The notes under the pieces are model-generated. The model saw only the letters and a program-made list of their open reading frames with translations. It had not been told where the DNA came from and made no database searches. From Lachnospiraceae bacterium (lineage in GTDB: Bacteria > Bacillota > Clostridia > Lachnospirales > Lachnospiraceae), in contig JAEELL010000026.1 of assembly GCA_016282745.1 (NCBI GenBank), positions 1 through 36,195 of the forward strand: a stretch of 36,195 nucleotides of DNA. Reading direction: 5' to 3'. Made by a program: the position numbers and the translations under genes. Positions 1-9,350 of this stretch are shown here, in pieces (within the stretch, counting starts at the first letter, position 1; each line of letters opens with the position of its first letter).

Positions 1-16
1 AGGCTGATTCCTACTC

Positions 17-130
17 GATACCCACTCTGTGTAATCACTTCGAATCCACTTCGCTACTTCTCAGTGATTACACGGTCGCCAAGTGAAAATCTCTGTGCAA
101 GCACAGATTTTCGCTTGGCTCGTCGTGGAT
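17..130. repeat. composite stem-loop repeat, copy A
   Basis: Two consecutive hairpins are joined by a short linker. Stem 1 pairs GTGTAATCACT (29-39) with AGTGATTACAC (63-73), a perfect 11 bp. The linker is CACGGTCG (71-78). Stem 2 pairs 79-98 with 101-118, an 18-bp arm with one bulge and one G-T pair, closed by GC-AA-GC. It is followed by CTCGTCGTG (119-127). The same plan recurs at 23684-23790 and 24609-24697, with different stem sequences but the same linkers. It is a repeat family rather than a simple terminator; its function is unknown. Confidence 0.7.
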
Positions 131-135
131 AACAA

Positions 136-174
136 AAGAGAGTTGTTCCGACACAAGTCAGAATCAACTCTCTT
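136..174 (-). terminator. Rho-independent terminator of the subtilase gene
   Basis: AAGAGAGTTG (136-145) pairs perfectly with CAACTCTCTT (165-174). Inner bases add pairing (TTC/GAA and CGAC/GTC). Read on the minus strand, the hairpin is followed by TTTTGTT. It lies about 20 bases past the stop codon of the gene ending at 196. Confidence 0.75.
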
Positions 175-195
175 ATTTTACATCAAAATTATAAA

Positions 196-3100
196 TTATT
201 GAACACGCATATAAACTAATCTTATATAGTCCGGATTAACAAGGCTCAATATGTCATTATACAAATAATCGTGTCCTTCTTTGTTTGGCATCAAACAAGC
301 TCTGTACAGATAATCCGCAACGCTATAGTATGAATACTCAAAGGCCTCCGAATAGATATAGCTTCCATCCGATAATTTTGCGTAGGCTTTAATTCTCCAT
401 TCATCTGTATATTCAAGCGGATTATTTGATTTGAATAACATTGTCATCGAATATGTGGAAGAATCAACTTCTTCACTCCAGCTTGAGTAACTCATTTTTC
501 CCTTTGAAGTACTCTCATAACTTCTCACATAAGGATGTGTACTTCCTACATACAAGTCGCTCTCCTGTGCAAACTCCGTCAATGAATATACTAATCCCGA
601 ACTTACTACCTGTTTTCCGTCGATAACATCAGCAACTGTGTAAGTTGTTCTCAATCCTTTCGAATTTGCACTGATCTGGCATCCGTCAAGACTAATGGTA
701 TATATATCACCTGAAACATCTGTAGGCACTTCAGTTGGTGTTTCTGTAGGTGTTTCTGTTGGCACTTCTGTCGGTGCTTCTGTCGGTGCTTCTGTCGGCG
801 CTTCTGTCGGTGTTTCTGTCGGTGCTTCTGTCGGTGCTTCTGTTTCCGGTTCTATATCAGAACTCTTTACAAAACTAAAGTAATCTATATTTGCAACATA
901 TCCTTTTCCGTTTGTTGTGACAAATTTAAGTGTAACCTTATGTCTGCCCGCACTTATTTCATTTTGTAATCTTCCAAATGTATCAACATAGTTAGACCAG
1001 TCATCACCTGTATTTGTAAGTTCAATCACACCAACAGGATTTGAATTGTCATCGATGTATATTTCAACATTTCCTGAAGCATCAGCAGTTTTACTTGAAT
1101 AATTGATGCTCATGCCTCCGGCATTCTCAGAAAAGTCTACTTTGTCAAATGTAAGAGATACATTATTTGTTACACCGCCGATATTCTTTCCATTGCTTGC
1201 ATTGCTGTTTGTATCAACAACTCCTCCAACTCTGCTTGAAAAGTCCTCAGCTTCTATTCTGTTATATGCATCAAATATTCTTGTTGTAGGAGCCTCAGTT
1301 GTTGGAGCCTGAGTTGTCTCGGCATCGTTATTTATAAGTTCAAATGACTTGATTGTAAATTTGATTCCCTGTGGTGCCTGCCCAAGATCAAAGAATATCT
1401 GTGCAGTTTCTAAGGATGTAAAATTCAAAGTAACTGTATTATCACCCTGAGATAATGAGAATCTGTTTCCTGTTCCACTCTTTTCATCTTTTATTAAAAG
1501 ATTACTTGCTGCCATGTTGGAATTTACTGTCATCCTGCAAGTATATGATTTTGAACTCTGTACAGGAATCTCTTTTGTTTTTAACTGAATACCCCAGTCA
1601 ACCCCACTTGCCTTGTCAACAATCACTGACATATCATTGTATGAATTACCCTTCTTGTACTCAACAGTAGGATCATTTGCCCAACCGCTTGCCTGATACA
1701 ATGACCAGTAATCAAATTCATTCCAGTTCGCGCCTGCAAATGAATATCCTGCATTTGCCGGTGGTGCTGTTGTCGGCTGTGGTGTTGTTGCAACCTGTCC
1801 GCCTACGATAACCTCAGCTGCTACTCCTGATGTTTCTTTTCCGTTCTTGACACCGGTTATTTTAACTGTATGTTTTCCAGGAGTTGCCTCTATATCATAG
1901 CTTGCACAGGCAACTTCTCTTAATTTAATGTTACCGTCAACATATACGTTGAATGTCTGTCCATTATTTGGATTTCCCCAGACAACATTTATTATTCCAT
2001 CTCTCGGCGAACTGATACCAGCTCCAAAGACTTCAACAGGTCCGTTGTTATCCGGCTGTGTCTCAGGAGCCTTTGTAGTTGTTACCTGAGTATTTCCTCC
2101 GGCTCTCTTTACAGCTTCTCCTGCATTTATAAGTCCATATGCAAAATAATAATCTCTTCCGCTGTCTCCAAGGTCCTGGGCTGTTTCTCTCAATATTGTG
2201 TGAACCTGATTCTTATTAAGGTTCATATTTACGCTATACATCATAGCTACTGCACCGGCAGCAATCGGTGAAGCCATTGAAGTTCCGTTTGTAAACCATG
2301 TCTCATCTCTTGCTCCGCCACATGCTATGTTAGTTCCCGGCGCACAGAAATCACATTCCCATCCAAAGTTACTTGTTCCTCTTCTGGCTTTGTTTTCATC
2401 TGTTGCGATAATAGAAATAACATTTGGATAATCTGAAGGATATCCGTCCAAGTCACCACCGTTATTTCCTGCTCCTGCAACTACAGTTCCTCCTGACTGT
2501 GTAAATCTGTTGATTGCCTGCTCCTCTGCAGCATAAGTTCCTGTGTGGAACAAACTCATATTAATAACCTTTGCTCCGATTCCGTTTGCATAATCTATGG
2601 CAAGTGCCATCTTATCAACATACAGAGGAATCGCAACATTTACCAATTCTGCGATACTGTTATCAGTACCTGCTGCAACGCCTGCAATCTGTGTACCGTT
2701 GTTTGACTGACCTGCAAGAAGTGATGACACATTAATCATATGCATATTTGAAGTTGTAAAATTAGTTCCAAGATTAGTCATTGGATAATAACTGTTGTCA
2801 TCGTTATAAACAATTGACTGTGACTTGTTTGATACATTCTTAAGATCAGCATTCGTATTGATGTCTATTCCGTCACCGTCAATAACACATACTTTAACTT
2901 TTGAGTGTGCCCTTGAGTTGATATACTCCCATGCAGTTCCAACGTTGAGATGCTGCAGGAAATATTCGTTATATCTGTACGGATCATTAACATAATCCCA
3001 GGCTTCGCCTATCTGTTCAACTTTTCCGTTTATTTCTGCTGATTCCGTCTGTGTATATGTACTGTAAATATCCGCTGCCTTCCTCGCTGTAAGTCCCGGT

Positions 3101-3627
3101 GAATTTACCTTTACCAAATATGAACCGTCCGGACAGACATGAATATATTCGCATTCACCATACTGGTCAGATACAAGTTTATTTATCTCCTCTTCACTGA
3201 GTTCTTTGTCAAATGTCAATAATGTTGCGTTTGGTTCAAATGATAAATTCTTATCATTTTTTCTCTCTTCATCTGCTTCTTTATAGTTTGCAACAATAGT
3301 ATCAGCTTCACTTTTTACTGACTTTTCAAATTCTGCCAGTCCCTCTTTGTTCTCTTCTTCATAGTATATTTTAAGGATTTTGTTTACAGCCGCCTCAAAG
3401 TCATTGCCACTGTATTTGTTGACTGCAATCGCTGCTTTCTTTCCGTCCTGCTTTGCTATATCAGTAATTTTTGAAAGTTTCTTCTCTGATACGCTGTAAT
3501 GCTTAAATTCAGTTTCCCCTTTAACAATTCCGGCACTTTTTGATGTCACTGCAACAGGTCCTACAGTACCTGTAATCATTGCAATACCCAAAAAGAGCGC
3601 CAGATGCCCTCTTGATTGTTTCTTCAT
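196..3627 (-). CDS. secreted multidomain subtilisin-like (S8) serine peptidase
   Basis: A predicted exported protein of 1143 residues. The start is the ATG at 3627, because AAGGGAG lies just upstream; an earlier in-frame ATG at 3651 lacks a site. Order: signal peptide (MKKQSRGH, then a hydrophobic stretch), a propeptide-like region to about 215, then the S8 domain at about 220-510. Triad candidates are Asp250 (VIDGDGID), His296 and Ser450 (NGTSMASP), with oxyanion Asn388 (GAGNNGG). The His box reads HMINVSS instead of the usual HGTHVAG, so activity is uncertain. A fibronectin-III-like module, a CBM4/9-like jelly roll and a CBM6-like module (RIEAEDF) follow. A Thr-Pro-Glu linker then leads to a C-terminal domain of about 160 residues shared with the secreted protein at 24891-26912. 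The carbohydrate-binding modules suggest activity on glycan-coated or glycosylated substrates, which is inference. Confidence 0.85.
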   Translation of the reverse strand: MKKQSRGHLALFLGIAMITGTVGPVAVTSKSAGIVKGETEFKHYSVSEKKLSKITDIAKQDGKKAAIAVNKYSGNDFEAAVNKILKIYYEEENKEGLAEFEKSVKSEADTIVANYKEADEERKNDKNLSFEPNATLLTFDKELSEEEINKLVSDQYGECEYIHVCPDGSYLVKVNSPGLTARKAADIYSTYTQTESAEINGKVEQIGEAWDYVNDPYRYNEYFLQHLNVGTAWEYINSRAHSKVKVCVIDGDGIDINTNADLKNVSNKSQSIVYNDDNSYYPMTNLGTNFTTSNMHMINVSSLLAGQSNNGTQIAGVAAGTDNSIAELVNVAIPLYVDKMALAIDYANGIGAKVINMSLFHTGTYAAEEQAINRFTQSGGTVVAGAGNNGGDLDGYPSDYPNVISIIATDENKARRGTSNFGWECDFCAPGTNIACGGARDETWFTNGTSMASPIAAGAVAMMYSVNMNLNKNQVHTILRETAQDLGDSGRDYYFAYGLINAGEAVKRAGGNTQVTTTKAPETQPDNNGPVEVFGAGISSPRDGIINVVWGNPNNGQTFNVYVDGNIKLREVACASYDIEATPGKHTVKITGVKNGKETSGVAAEVIVGGQVATTPQPTTAPPANAGYSFAGANWNEFDYWSLYQASGWANDPTVEYKKGNSYNDMSVIVDKASGVDWGIQLKTKEIPVQSSKSYTCRMTVNSNMAASNLLIKDEKSGTGNRFSLSQGDNTVTLNFTSLETAQIFFDLGQAPQGIKFTIKSFELINNDAETTQAPTTEAPTTRIFDAYNRIEAEDFSSRVGGVVDTNSNASNGKNIGGVTNNVSLTFDKVDFSENAGGMSINYSSKTADASGNVEIYIDDNSNPVGVIELTNTGDDWSNYVDTFGRLQNEISAGRHKVTLKFVTTNGKGYVANIDYFSFVKSSDIEPETEAPTEAPTETPTEAPTEAPTEAPTEVPTETPTETPTEVPTDVSGDIYTISLDGCQISANSKGLRTTYTVADVIDGKQVVSSGLVYSLTEFAQESDLYVGSTHPYVRSYESTSKGKMSYSSWSEEVDSSTYSMTMLFKSNNPLEYTDEWRIKAYAKLSDGSYIYSEAFEYSYYSVADYLYRACLMPNKEGHDYLYNDILSLVNPDYIRLVYMRVQ
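721..845. repeat. 12-bp tandem repeat encoding the TEAP/TETP linker
   Basis: About ten imperfect 12-bp units (GGTGCTTCTGTC type on the plus strand) encode the Thr-Glu-Ala/Val/Thr-Pro linker between the CBM6-like module and the C-terminal domain of the subtilase. Such in-frame arrays can change length by slippage without breaking the reading frame. Confidence 0.85.
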
Positions 3628-3884
3628 TTTCTTCTCCCTTCCAATTTGCATAACATACTATTACTCGAACTATGTTATAACCATTCTTATAGATTTTAAC
3701 AGATAATCAACTATTACGATAGTATTTCCCCTGTTTTTTTCATATCAAGTCTACTCAAAAATATAAAATAACTATCAATTTATTTTTTATTTATCCTATC
3801 TTGTATTATAATAGTAATAATTCGACTATTATTACTCGTTTTTACACAATCAGATTTTTTTATCGCTATTGAAAGGAACTTACA
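3628..3884. promoter_or_regulatory. divergent intergenic region with small inverted repeat
   Basis: This AT-rich spacer lies between two divergent genes and should hold both promoters; I cannot assign convincing -35/-10 pairs. TAATAGT (3809-3815) is inverted as ACTATTA (3825-3831), a possible operator or small stem. The octamer ATTACTCG occurs near both edges (3660-3667 and 3831-3838). Confidence 0.35.
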
Positions 3885-6263
3885 ATGAATTTAAAAAAAC
3901 AAACTGATAATTCTTATAATTATTTACATTACACAATTTGTTTTATCATTATCATGCTAATTGTGTTTTCTCCATTTTTAATCAGGGGAACAACGCTTGT
4001 AGGATTCAACGACAGTTATTTACAGCATTATCCTTTTATTCTTAAAATCAAATATTTTTATGAAAATTTGTTATTTCATCACAAATTAAGTCTTGTAAAT
4101 ACTTATGACTATATGGGATTGGACATATTCAATCTTTATACTTATTACGGACTCGGGAATCCTTTTTCACTTTTGTTTATAGGTTGGAAAACTGATTTCA
4201 TTCCTTACGTTTTTTCTTTCTCTGTTCTCCTGAAAATATACTTGGGTGGTATTGCCTTTCAGTACTTAGGGCATGAGCTGAACACTGAAAAGAAGACAAC
4301 TTTTTTATGCTCTCTGCTTTACATTATCAATCCTTTTGTTTTTTCAGCTTTAGAACAATTTAACTTTTATGACATGCTCTATCAGTTTCCACTTCTGATA
4401 GCAGGTTTGCATCAGATTATCAAAAGAAAGAAAAGCAGGTTATTTGTTGCAGTCCTCACCCTCACATTTTCATGTGGTTTCTATTGGCTGTATGTTCAGA
4501 CAATACTCTTAATAATATATGCCTTATTCCATATTCTGACTGAGCAAACTGACTTTAAGGAAAAAGCCACATTGGCATTAAAAACAATTATCAATACATC
4601 CGTACATTATATTATCGCATTTCTGCTGTCTGCCTGGATATTTATTCCAAGCATTTTTAACTTAACAAATATGTACAGACTTTCGTCAAAAAATACATAT
4701 AACTTACTAATGTATCCAATTAGCACTTTAACAAAAATGTTTGTGCAATCATTTTTTTGCAACAGTTCTTATTGGGTGACCCTATGTCTGTACCTTATTC
4801 CACTAATTATTTTTATGGTAAGAAATATAAAAAAATACAAAGTCAATCTTGCAGTTATTATCTTACTCTATATAGTTTCATATATTCCTGCAATGGGATA
4901 TATCGCCAACGGCTTTTCATATCCCGTTAACCGTTGGTTCGGTGGTGCATACTTATTTATTATTTTACTCATCATTGCCCCATTAAAAGAAATGATTTCC
5001 AAAGTAGAATTCTCAAAGAAAATATTTGCAGGTACTATTATTTTTCTGGGAATTTTACAGCCACTGTTATACACCTTTGTTTATTCACAATACTGTTTTA
5101 AAGCTAAGCAGCTAAATTCGATTCTTAACAACACTTTAACTACTAAAATTGAGCCAAATGAAAAGATTGATTACAATGGCAATGAATACGTAAATTCACT
5201 TAGTTTTAACACAAGATGTCAGATGAACATATATAACAGTTCTCTTCCTAAGCAGTTAATAAACAGTCATATAAATGTCGGCTTAAGCACGCTTCAAAAC
5301 GCAAATATAATCTCCGGTCTTGACTTTAGAAGCGAATTAGAAGCGCTATACAACGTCGACAAATATTTAGCTTCAGCCGGTTCGCCTGTTCCTTATGGTT
5401 TTGAGGAAATATATAGAGACAACAACAATAATATCATTTACAAAAATTCACACCGTCTTCATTTCGGATATACTTATGATTCATTTATAAATGAATCCCA
5501 TTCTGAAATTGAAGAGAGTCCTGCATACTCATGGAATTCATTAGACAGTTGTTTTATAGAAGATCAATACATCAAAGACGTTTTAGTTGCAGAAAAAGAA
5601 ACAGACATTTCTGTACTTTCCGGTGTCAGTTTCAAAACAAACGAAACCTCTGAAGGTGAAAAGCAGTTTTCTTTCGATTCACTGACAAATTGTGAAGTGT
5701 ATGCAAAAATCAAAGTAAATAACACCAAAATAGCCAACATTATAACTACAGCAAATAATTATTCCAGCAAACTCAAAATTAGTTCTCCTAATTCTTCCTG
5801 GATTGTTAACAGAAAATATTATTATTTAAACATTGGATATTTTGATGAAATATCATCTTTCTCTTTGGCTTCCAATGAAGATTTCACTGTAGAAGAAATT
5901 CTCTTCCACAGGATGGACAACTTCGAACAACAGGTTGCTCATTTAGACGAATATCATATGGAAAATATTACTTTTGATTCTGACACTGTCACCGGAACAA
6001 TTGATATTCCTGATACCAGAATTCTTTGTCTTAGTATTCCATTCCAAAAAGGATGGAAAGCAACTGTCGATGGCAAAGAAACAGATATTTTCCCAATAAA
6101 CGGTTGTTTTATGGGAATAAATCTGTCACCAGGGTATCACAACATTAAACTTCATTATATGAATCCATATCTTATTCCGGGATTTATTATTTCATTAATA
6201 ACCTTACTAATAATTCTGATTTGCAAGATTATTAAATCAATTTACAAAAAAAGTAAAAAGTAA
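3885..6263 (+). CDS. YfhO-family polytopic membrane protein
   Basis: A 792-residue integral membrane protein of the YfhO family, which resembles GT-C glycosyltransferases and is linked in other Firmicutes to glycosylation of surface polymers or lipids. The N-terminal half has about a dozen hydrophobic helices. The conserved early loop GFNDSYLQHYPF carries an Asp typical of GT-C first extracellular loops. Residues from about 400 to 755 are mostly extracytoplasmic and end in the family's characteristic beta-rich segment (GWKATVDGKE, then YHNIKLHYMNP), followed by a last helix and a basic tail. The site GAAAGGAA precedes the ATG. The gene is monocistronic, bounded by a terminator at 6275. The sugar substrate cannot be read from sequence. 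Confidence 0.85.
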   Translation: MNLKKQTDNSYNYLHYTICFIIIMLIVFSPFLIRGTTLVGFNDSYLQHYPFILKIKYFYENLLFHHKLSLVNTYDYMGLDIFNLYTYYGLGNPFSLLFIGWKTDFIPYVFSFSVLLKIYLGGIAFQYLGHELNTEKKTTFLCSLLYIINPFVFSALEQFNFYDMLYQFPLLIAGLHQIIKRKKSRLFVAVLTLTFSCGFYWLYVQTILLIIYALFHILTEQTDFKEKATLALKTIINTSVHYIIAFLLSAWIFIPSIFNLTNMYRLSSKNTYNLLMYPISTLTKMFVQSFFCNSSYWVTLCLYLIPLIIFMVRNIKKYKVNLAVIILLYIVSYIPAMGYIANGFSYPVNRWFGGAYLFIILLIIAPLKEMISKVEFSKKIFAGTIIFLGILQPLLYTFVYSQYCFKAKQLNSILNNTLTTKIEPNEKIDYNGNEYVNSLSFNTRCQMNIYNSSLPKQLINSHINVGLSTLQNANIISGLDFRSELEALYNVDKYLASAGSPVPYGFEEIYRDNNNNIIYKNSHRLHFGYTYDSFINESHSEIEESPAYSWNSLDSCFIEDQYIKDVLVAEKETDISVLSGVSFKTNETSEGEKQFSFDSLTNCEVYAKIKVNNTKIANIITTANNYSSKLKISSPNSSWIVNRKYYYLNIGYFDEISSFSLASNEDFTVEEILFHRMDNFEQQVAHLDEYHMENITFDSDTVTGTIDIPDTRILCLSIPFQKGWKATVDGKETDIFPINGCFMGINLSPGYHNIKLHYMNPYLIPGFIISLITLLIILICKIIKSIYKKSKK

Positions 6264-6270
6264 TATGCAA

Positions 6271-6306
6271 AAAAAACAGCTATGGCAATAACCATAGCTG
6301 TTTTTA
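6271..6306. terminator. bidirectional terminator
   Basis: AACAGCTATGG (6275-6285) pairs perfectly with CCATAGCTGTT (6292-6302) around a 6-base loop. A-tracts on the left and T-tracts on the right let it serve both the YfhO gene (plus) and ddh (minus), which converge here. Confidence 0.9.
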
Positions 6307-6330
6307 TATATTTATATATATTTTAAAATA

Positions 6331-7311
6331 TTATAACATATGTGCTCTTAACTCATCTGCAGACAATGGACTTAAGTATGCAGGTGCGATATCGAATACT
6401 GTCTTACATCCGCTAACACCTTCATTTGACAATCTGTTGATTGCACGTGCAAATGAAAGAATAACTGATGATGTAAATTCAGGATTTGAATCAAGCTTTA
6501 AGCTATATTCAATAACGTGCTTGTTCTCTTTGTTGAATCCTGTAACACCTGTTCTGAATACGAATCCACCGTGAGGAATTCCTGCGTGATCTCTCTGAAG
6601 TTCTTCCTCTGTGATGAAATGTACTGTTGTATCATACTGATCAAAGTAGTTTGGCATTGTCTTAATGTCATTCTCGATCTGCTTAAGGTCTGCGCCTTCC
6701 TCAGCTACAACGAAACACTCTCTTGTATGTTTCTGTCTTGTAGTAAGTTCAGGGTTAGATCCGCTTCTTACTGCCTCTAATGCTGACTCAACAGGAATTG
6801 TATACTGCTTTCCGTTCTTAACTCCTTTTACTCTACGGATAGCATCTGAATGTCCCTGGCTTACACCCTTGCCCCAGAATGTATAATCTTCACCTTCAGG
6901 AAGTACTGCACTTCCGTAAAGTCTCATAAGTGAGAACATACCAGGATCCCATCCACAAGAGATGAGAGCAACGTGACCGTTTTCTTTTGCAACCTTATCA
7001 ACATTTGCAAAATGCTCAGGGATTCTTGCATGTGTATCAAAACTGTCGATTACGTTGAAGTACTTAGCATACTCAGGTGTCTGCTCAGGTAAATCTGTAG
7101 CTGAACCACCACAAAGTACTAAAACATCAATCTGTCCCTTTAACTGCTCGATGTCATCTACTGAATAAACCTTAACACCTTCTGTCTGTGGCTTAACATC
7201 AGCTGGGTTTCTTCTTGTTAAAATAGCTGTAAGTTCCATATCAGCATTCTGTCTGATAGCACTTTCCACGCCTCTTCCGAGGTTACCATAACCTAAAATA
7301 CCAATTTTCAT
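6331..7311 (-). CDS. ddh: meso-diaminopimelate D-dehydrogenase
   Basis: A 326-residue cytoplasmic NADPH-dependent enzyme that makes meso-diaminopimelate from tetrahydrodipicolinate in one step. It supplies peptidoglycan and lysine synthesis. The Rossmann motif GILGYGNLGRG is at the N-terminus. The family signatures CGGSATDLPEQ, FNVIDSFDTHA, SCGWDPGMFSLMR and HGGFVFRTG are all present, and length is typical. The start is the ATG at 7311, which has TTAGGAGG upstream; an in-frame ATG at 7329 lies before that site and is unlikely. A stem-loop at 7345-7378 may lie in its leader. It is convergent with the YfhO gene and shares its terminator. Confidence 0.95.
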   Translation of the reverse strand: MKIGILGYGNLGRGVESAIRQNADMELTAILTRRNPADVKPQTEGVKVYSVDDIEQLKGQIDVLVLCGGSATDLPEQTPEYAKYFNVIDSFDTHARIPEHFANVDKVAKENGHVALISCGWDPGMFSLMRLYGSAVLPEGEDYTFWGKGVSQGHSDAIRRVKGVKNGKQYTIPVESALEAVRSGSNPELTTRQKHTRECFVVAEEGADLKQIENDIKTMPNYFDQYDTTVHFITEEELQRDHAGIPHGGFVFRTGVTGFNKENKHVIEYSLKLDSNPEFTSSVILSFARAINRLSNEGVSGCKTVFDIAPAYLSPLSADELRAHML

Positions 7312-7344
7312 TTTGGTTCCTCCTAACATATCTTTTCGTCATTT

Positions 7345-7378
7345 GTTGCGGTCATAAAAGAATAATTACGGCCACAAC
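7345..7378 (-). promoter_or_regulatory. possible leader hairpin upstream of ddh
   Basis: On the minus strand GTTGTGGCC (7378-7370) can pair with GACCGCAAC (7353-7345): eight of nine pairs including one wobble, with a 16-base loop. It ends about 33 bases before the ddh start. It does not match a lysine riboswitch or T-box that I can recognise, so a regulatory role is only a possibility. Confidence 0.3.
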
Positions 7379-7589
7379 CTTTTCTATAATATCACATTAT
7401 TTTATGATTAGAAATATTTTTTGCAATTTTACTTAATAAAATTTAATTATTATATATCTTTTCTTTATAAAATTAAACTTACGATTGTTTTATAAATCCA
7501 CTTGTAAGTATAATAGGTACAATCAACTTATTTCTCCATCCTCGATTTATACTTTCACCTCATAAAACAAATTTTATTGTATTTCATTT

Positions 7590-8723
7590 TTATCGGTCAT
7601 ACTCTCCATACTCACAACCGATATTCTTTACATCTATATCATCTATAAGTTTTTGTTCTTTACCATGCTTTTCAAACAACTGTATCCTACCGCAACCATT
7701 ACCACCATTCCAAAGTCTGTTGTGTCTCTTTGTACCGTCAGGTGCTTCGTAGTTTACCCATAGCATATCTTCTTTCTTGCAGGTAATATCTGTAATCATT
7801 ACAGCTTTTCCTGTTTCCTGTTTTACATGCCATACTATCTCTGTATCTGTCTCTTTGCAGTCAAACTCAGTCTTTGGCATTGTCCAGAACTTTGAAAAGT
7901 TGAACTCGTACCCTTTTCCCTCATACCAGAATGCACCAAGAAGTTTTCTGTTAAGGGGTACAAAATATATTTTCGGTTTGCCACCGCCTATGTCAAATAC
8001 GCTGTTCTCTAATTTCTTTCCGGTAATTCTGCTGGTCATATTGCACGATGAAAGCCATACCCAAGGGCTTGTAAATCCTCTTCCCCAGTTCTTATCTGCA
8101 TATCCAAAAGACTGTTCAGGTGTCACTATGTATTTTTCTCCATTACAGGTAATAGTTCCGGAATACAGTGATTTCATTCCCTCTGCATGCCAGTACATCT
8201 CAAAGGCTTTTATGGTTCTAAACAGTTTACTCGCACCGTATCCAACATTATATGCCACCTGTTTATCAATTGTAAGATTCCACTCAATCTCACCAAAATC
8301 ACACATATACTCAGGATGCTTTTTGGATTCTTCCTCTGACAATTTTATACTTCCACTAAGTTTTGTATCACTTGAGAAACAATCTGCTGCCTCAACCGAA
8401 TATGGTGCCTTGCCCTGAATCTTCACATCATCCCATCCGAAAAATCTGTGAAGCTGCATATGATCTTTTCCCCAACATCCTGCCTTTATCATGAGATAGC
8501 TAGGCTTAACATTATTCTTTTTGCTCTCAGGAAGCTGCCCAAACACCGGCTCTTTTCCACCAAGTGCAGGATTGCATACAAAGAACTCTATGAAAAACGG
8601 CTTCTCTTCCCCGGTCTTCTCATTTATTGCTGTAAATGAGTGCCACCACCAGTCATATCCTTTCTTCTTGAATGGCCCTGTCAGCATAAACTCATTTCTT
8701 GTATTATCTTTTTTATTAAACAT
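7590..8723 (-). CDS. tocopherol-cyclase-like family protein
   Basis: A 377-residue soluble protein without signal peptide or membrane helix. The stretch around residues 200-230 (EQSFGYADKNWGRGF, then SPWVWLSSCN) matches the hallmark of the tocopherol cyclase-like family, in which a Lys-Asn-Trp-Gly motif precedes a W-W-L segment. The protein is rich in Trp and Tyr, as expected for a lipocalin-like pair of beta-barrels binding a hydrophobic ligand. Bacteria of this type make no tocopherol, so the substrate is unknown and the name should not be read as function. GGAGAAG precedes the ATG. It stands alone, with a 278-base gap to ddh on one side and a divergent gene on the other. Confidence 0.6.
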   Translation of the reverse strand: MFNKKDNTRNEFMLTGPFKKKGYDWWWHSFTAINEKTGEEKPFFIEFFVCNPALGGKEPVFGQLPESKKNNVKPSYLMIKAGCWGKDHMQLHRFFGWDDVKIQGKAPYSVEAADCFSSDTKLSGSIKLSEEESKKHPEYMCDFGEIEWNLTIDKQVAYNVGYGASKLFRTIKAFEMYWHAEGMKSLYSGTITCNGEKYIVTPEQSFGYADKNWGRGFTSPWVWLSSCNMTSRITGKKLENSVFDIGGGKPKIYFVPLNRKLLGAFWYEGKGYEFNFSKFWTMPKTEFDCKETDTEIVWHVKQETGKAVMITDITCKKEDMLWVNYEAPDGTKRHNRLWNGGNGCGRIQLFEKHGKEQKLIDDIDVKNIGCEYGEYDR

Positions 8724-8934
8724 TTTTCTTCTCCATACTTTCTTACTTGTCAGTCGACTCTTATATTCTACTATATTGATACATAAAAATACAAAAGATT
8801 TTTACACGTATAAATATCTTTTTAAGTAATATTACATAATCATATTTTTCCGAAACGACAATATAAAATATTATTACTTTGTTGTACAATAGTGTTAATA
8901 ATTCAAAATCTTTTATAAGCAGGAGGCTTTTAAT

Positions 8935-9290
8935 ATGTTTAACAACAATTCCGAAGAAAATATAATTATTCAATCAACAAATAGAAAAGCAAAAATAAAA
9001 ATAACAATTAAAGCGATTTCCATTATGTTATTTTCAATTCGTCCTCTTAGGAGTTTACGATTTCATAATGAAATGTCGAAAAAAATAATCACATTGTCGT
9101 TACCAATAAAAGATTATATGGATTCGCAGATGATTCAAATTTTGATTTTCCTTTGAATTCCATATCTGATGTTTTCTTAAATGACAAGGGAAACATTGCA
9201 TTAAATGCATCAACCTCTGATATTGTTGAGATCACAAATATAGATAATTCAATGGAAATTTTCACAAAAATCAGAGAATTAATATCTTAA
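8935..9290 (+). pseudogene. small PH-domain-like protein, frameshifted
   Basis: A strong site AGGAGG precedes the ATG at 8935. The first frame stays open to 9156, but after residue 50 it loses any protein-like character. A -1 shift in the A7 run at 9079-9085 gives a convincing continuation to the stop at 9288. This includes VVTNKRLYGF, then LNSISDV and a closing amphipathic helix ending KIRELIS, the pattern of bacterial short PH-like domains. Restored length is about 118 residues. One lost A (8 to 7) explains it; a sequencing error or programmed slip is possible. A perfect terminator follows at 9293. Promoter, ribosome site and terminator are therefore intact around a broken frame. Confidence 0.6.
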
Positions 9291-9292
9291 TG

Positions 9293-9338
9293 AAAAAGGT
9301 TCGATTCCCTTATTTGTTTACATGAATCGAACCTTTTT
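9293..9338. terminator. bidirectional terminator
   Basis: AAAAAGGTTCGATTC (9293-9307) pairs perfectly over 15 bp with GAATCGAACCTTTTT (9324-9338). It separates the converging PH-like gene (plus) and the membrane gene (minus). Confidence 0.9.
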
Positions 9339-9350
9339 ACTATTCAAGAC

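Noticed and set aside
721-845. Possible CRISPR array because of regular repetition
   Set aside because: The unit is 12 bp without spacers and lies in frame, encoding a Thr-Pro-Glu linker.
2690-2760. Loss of the catalytic His in the subtilase, reading NGTQIAG as the HGTHVAG box
   Set aside because: On better alignment, HMINVSSLLAG lies at the His box and NNGTQIAGVAAG matches the following strand, so a His is present at residue 296.
4868-5074. 68-codon minus-strand frame inside the YfhO gene
   Set aside because: Antisense to a well-supported membrane protein gene and without a ribosome site.
7312-7589. Lysine riboswitch or T-box upstream of ddh
   Set aside because: Only one short imperfect hairpin is visible; none of the conserved core elements of either class could be identified.
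7777-8418. 213-codon plus-strand frame opposite the tocopherol-cyclase-like gene
   Set aside because: It lies wholly antisense to a gene with a strong ribosome site and recognisable family motif, and its own translation shows no domain pattern or upstream site.
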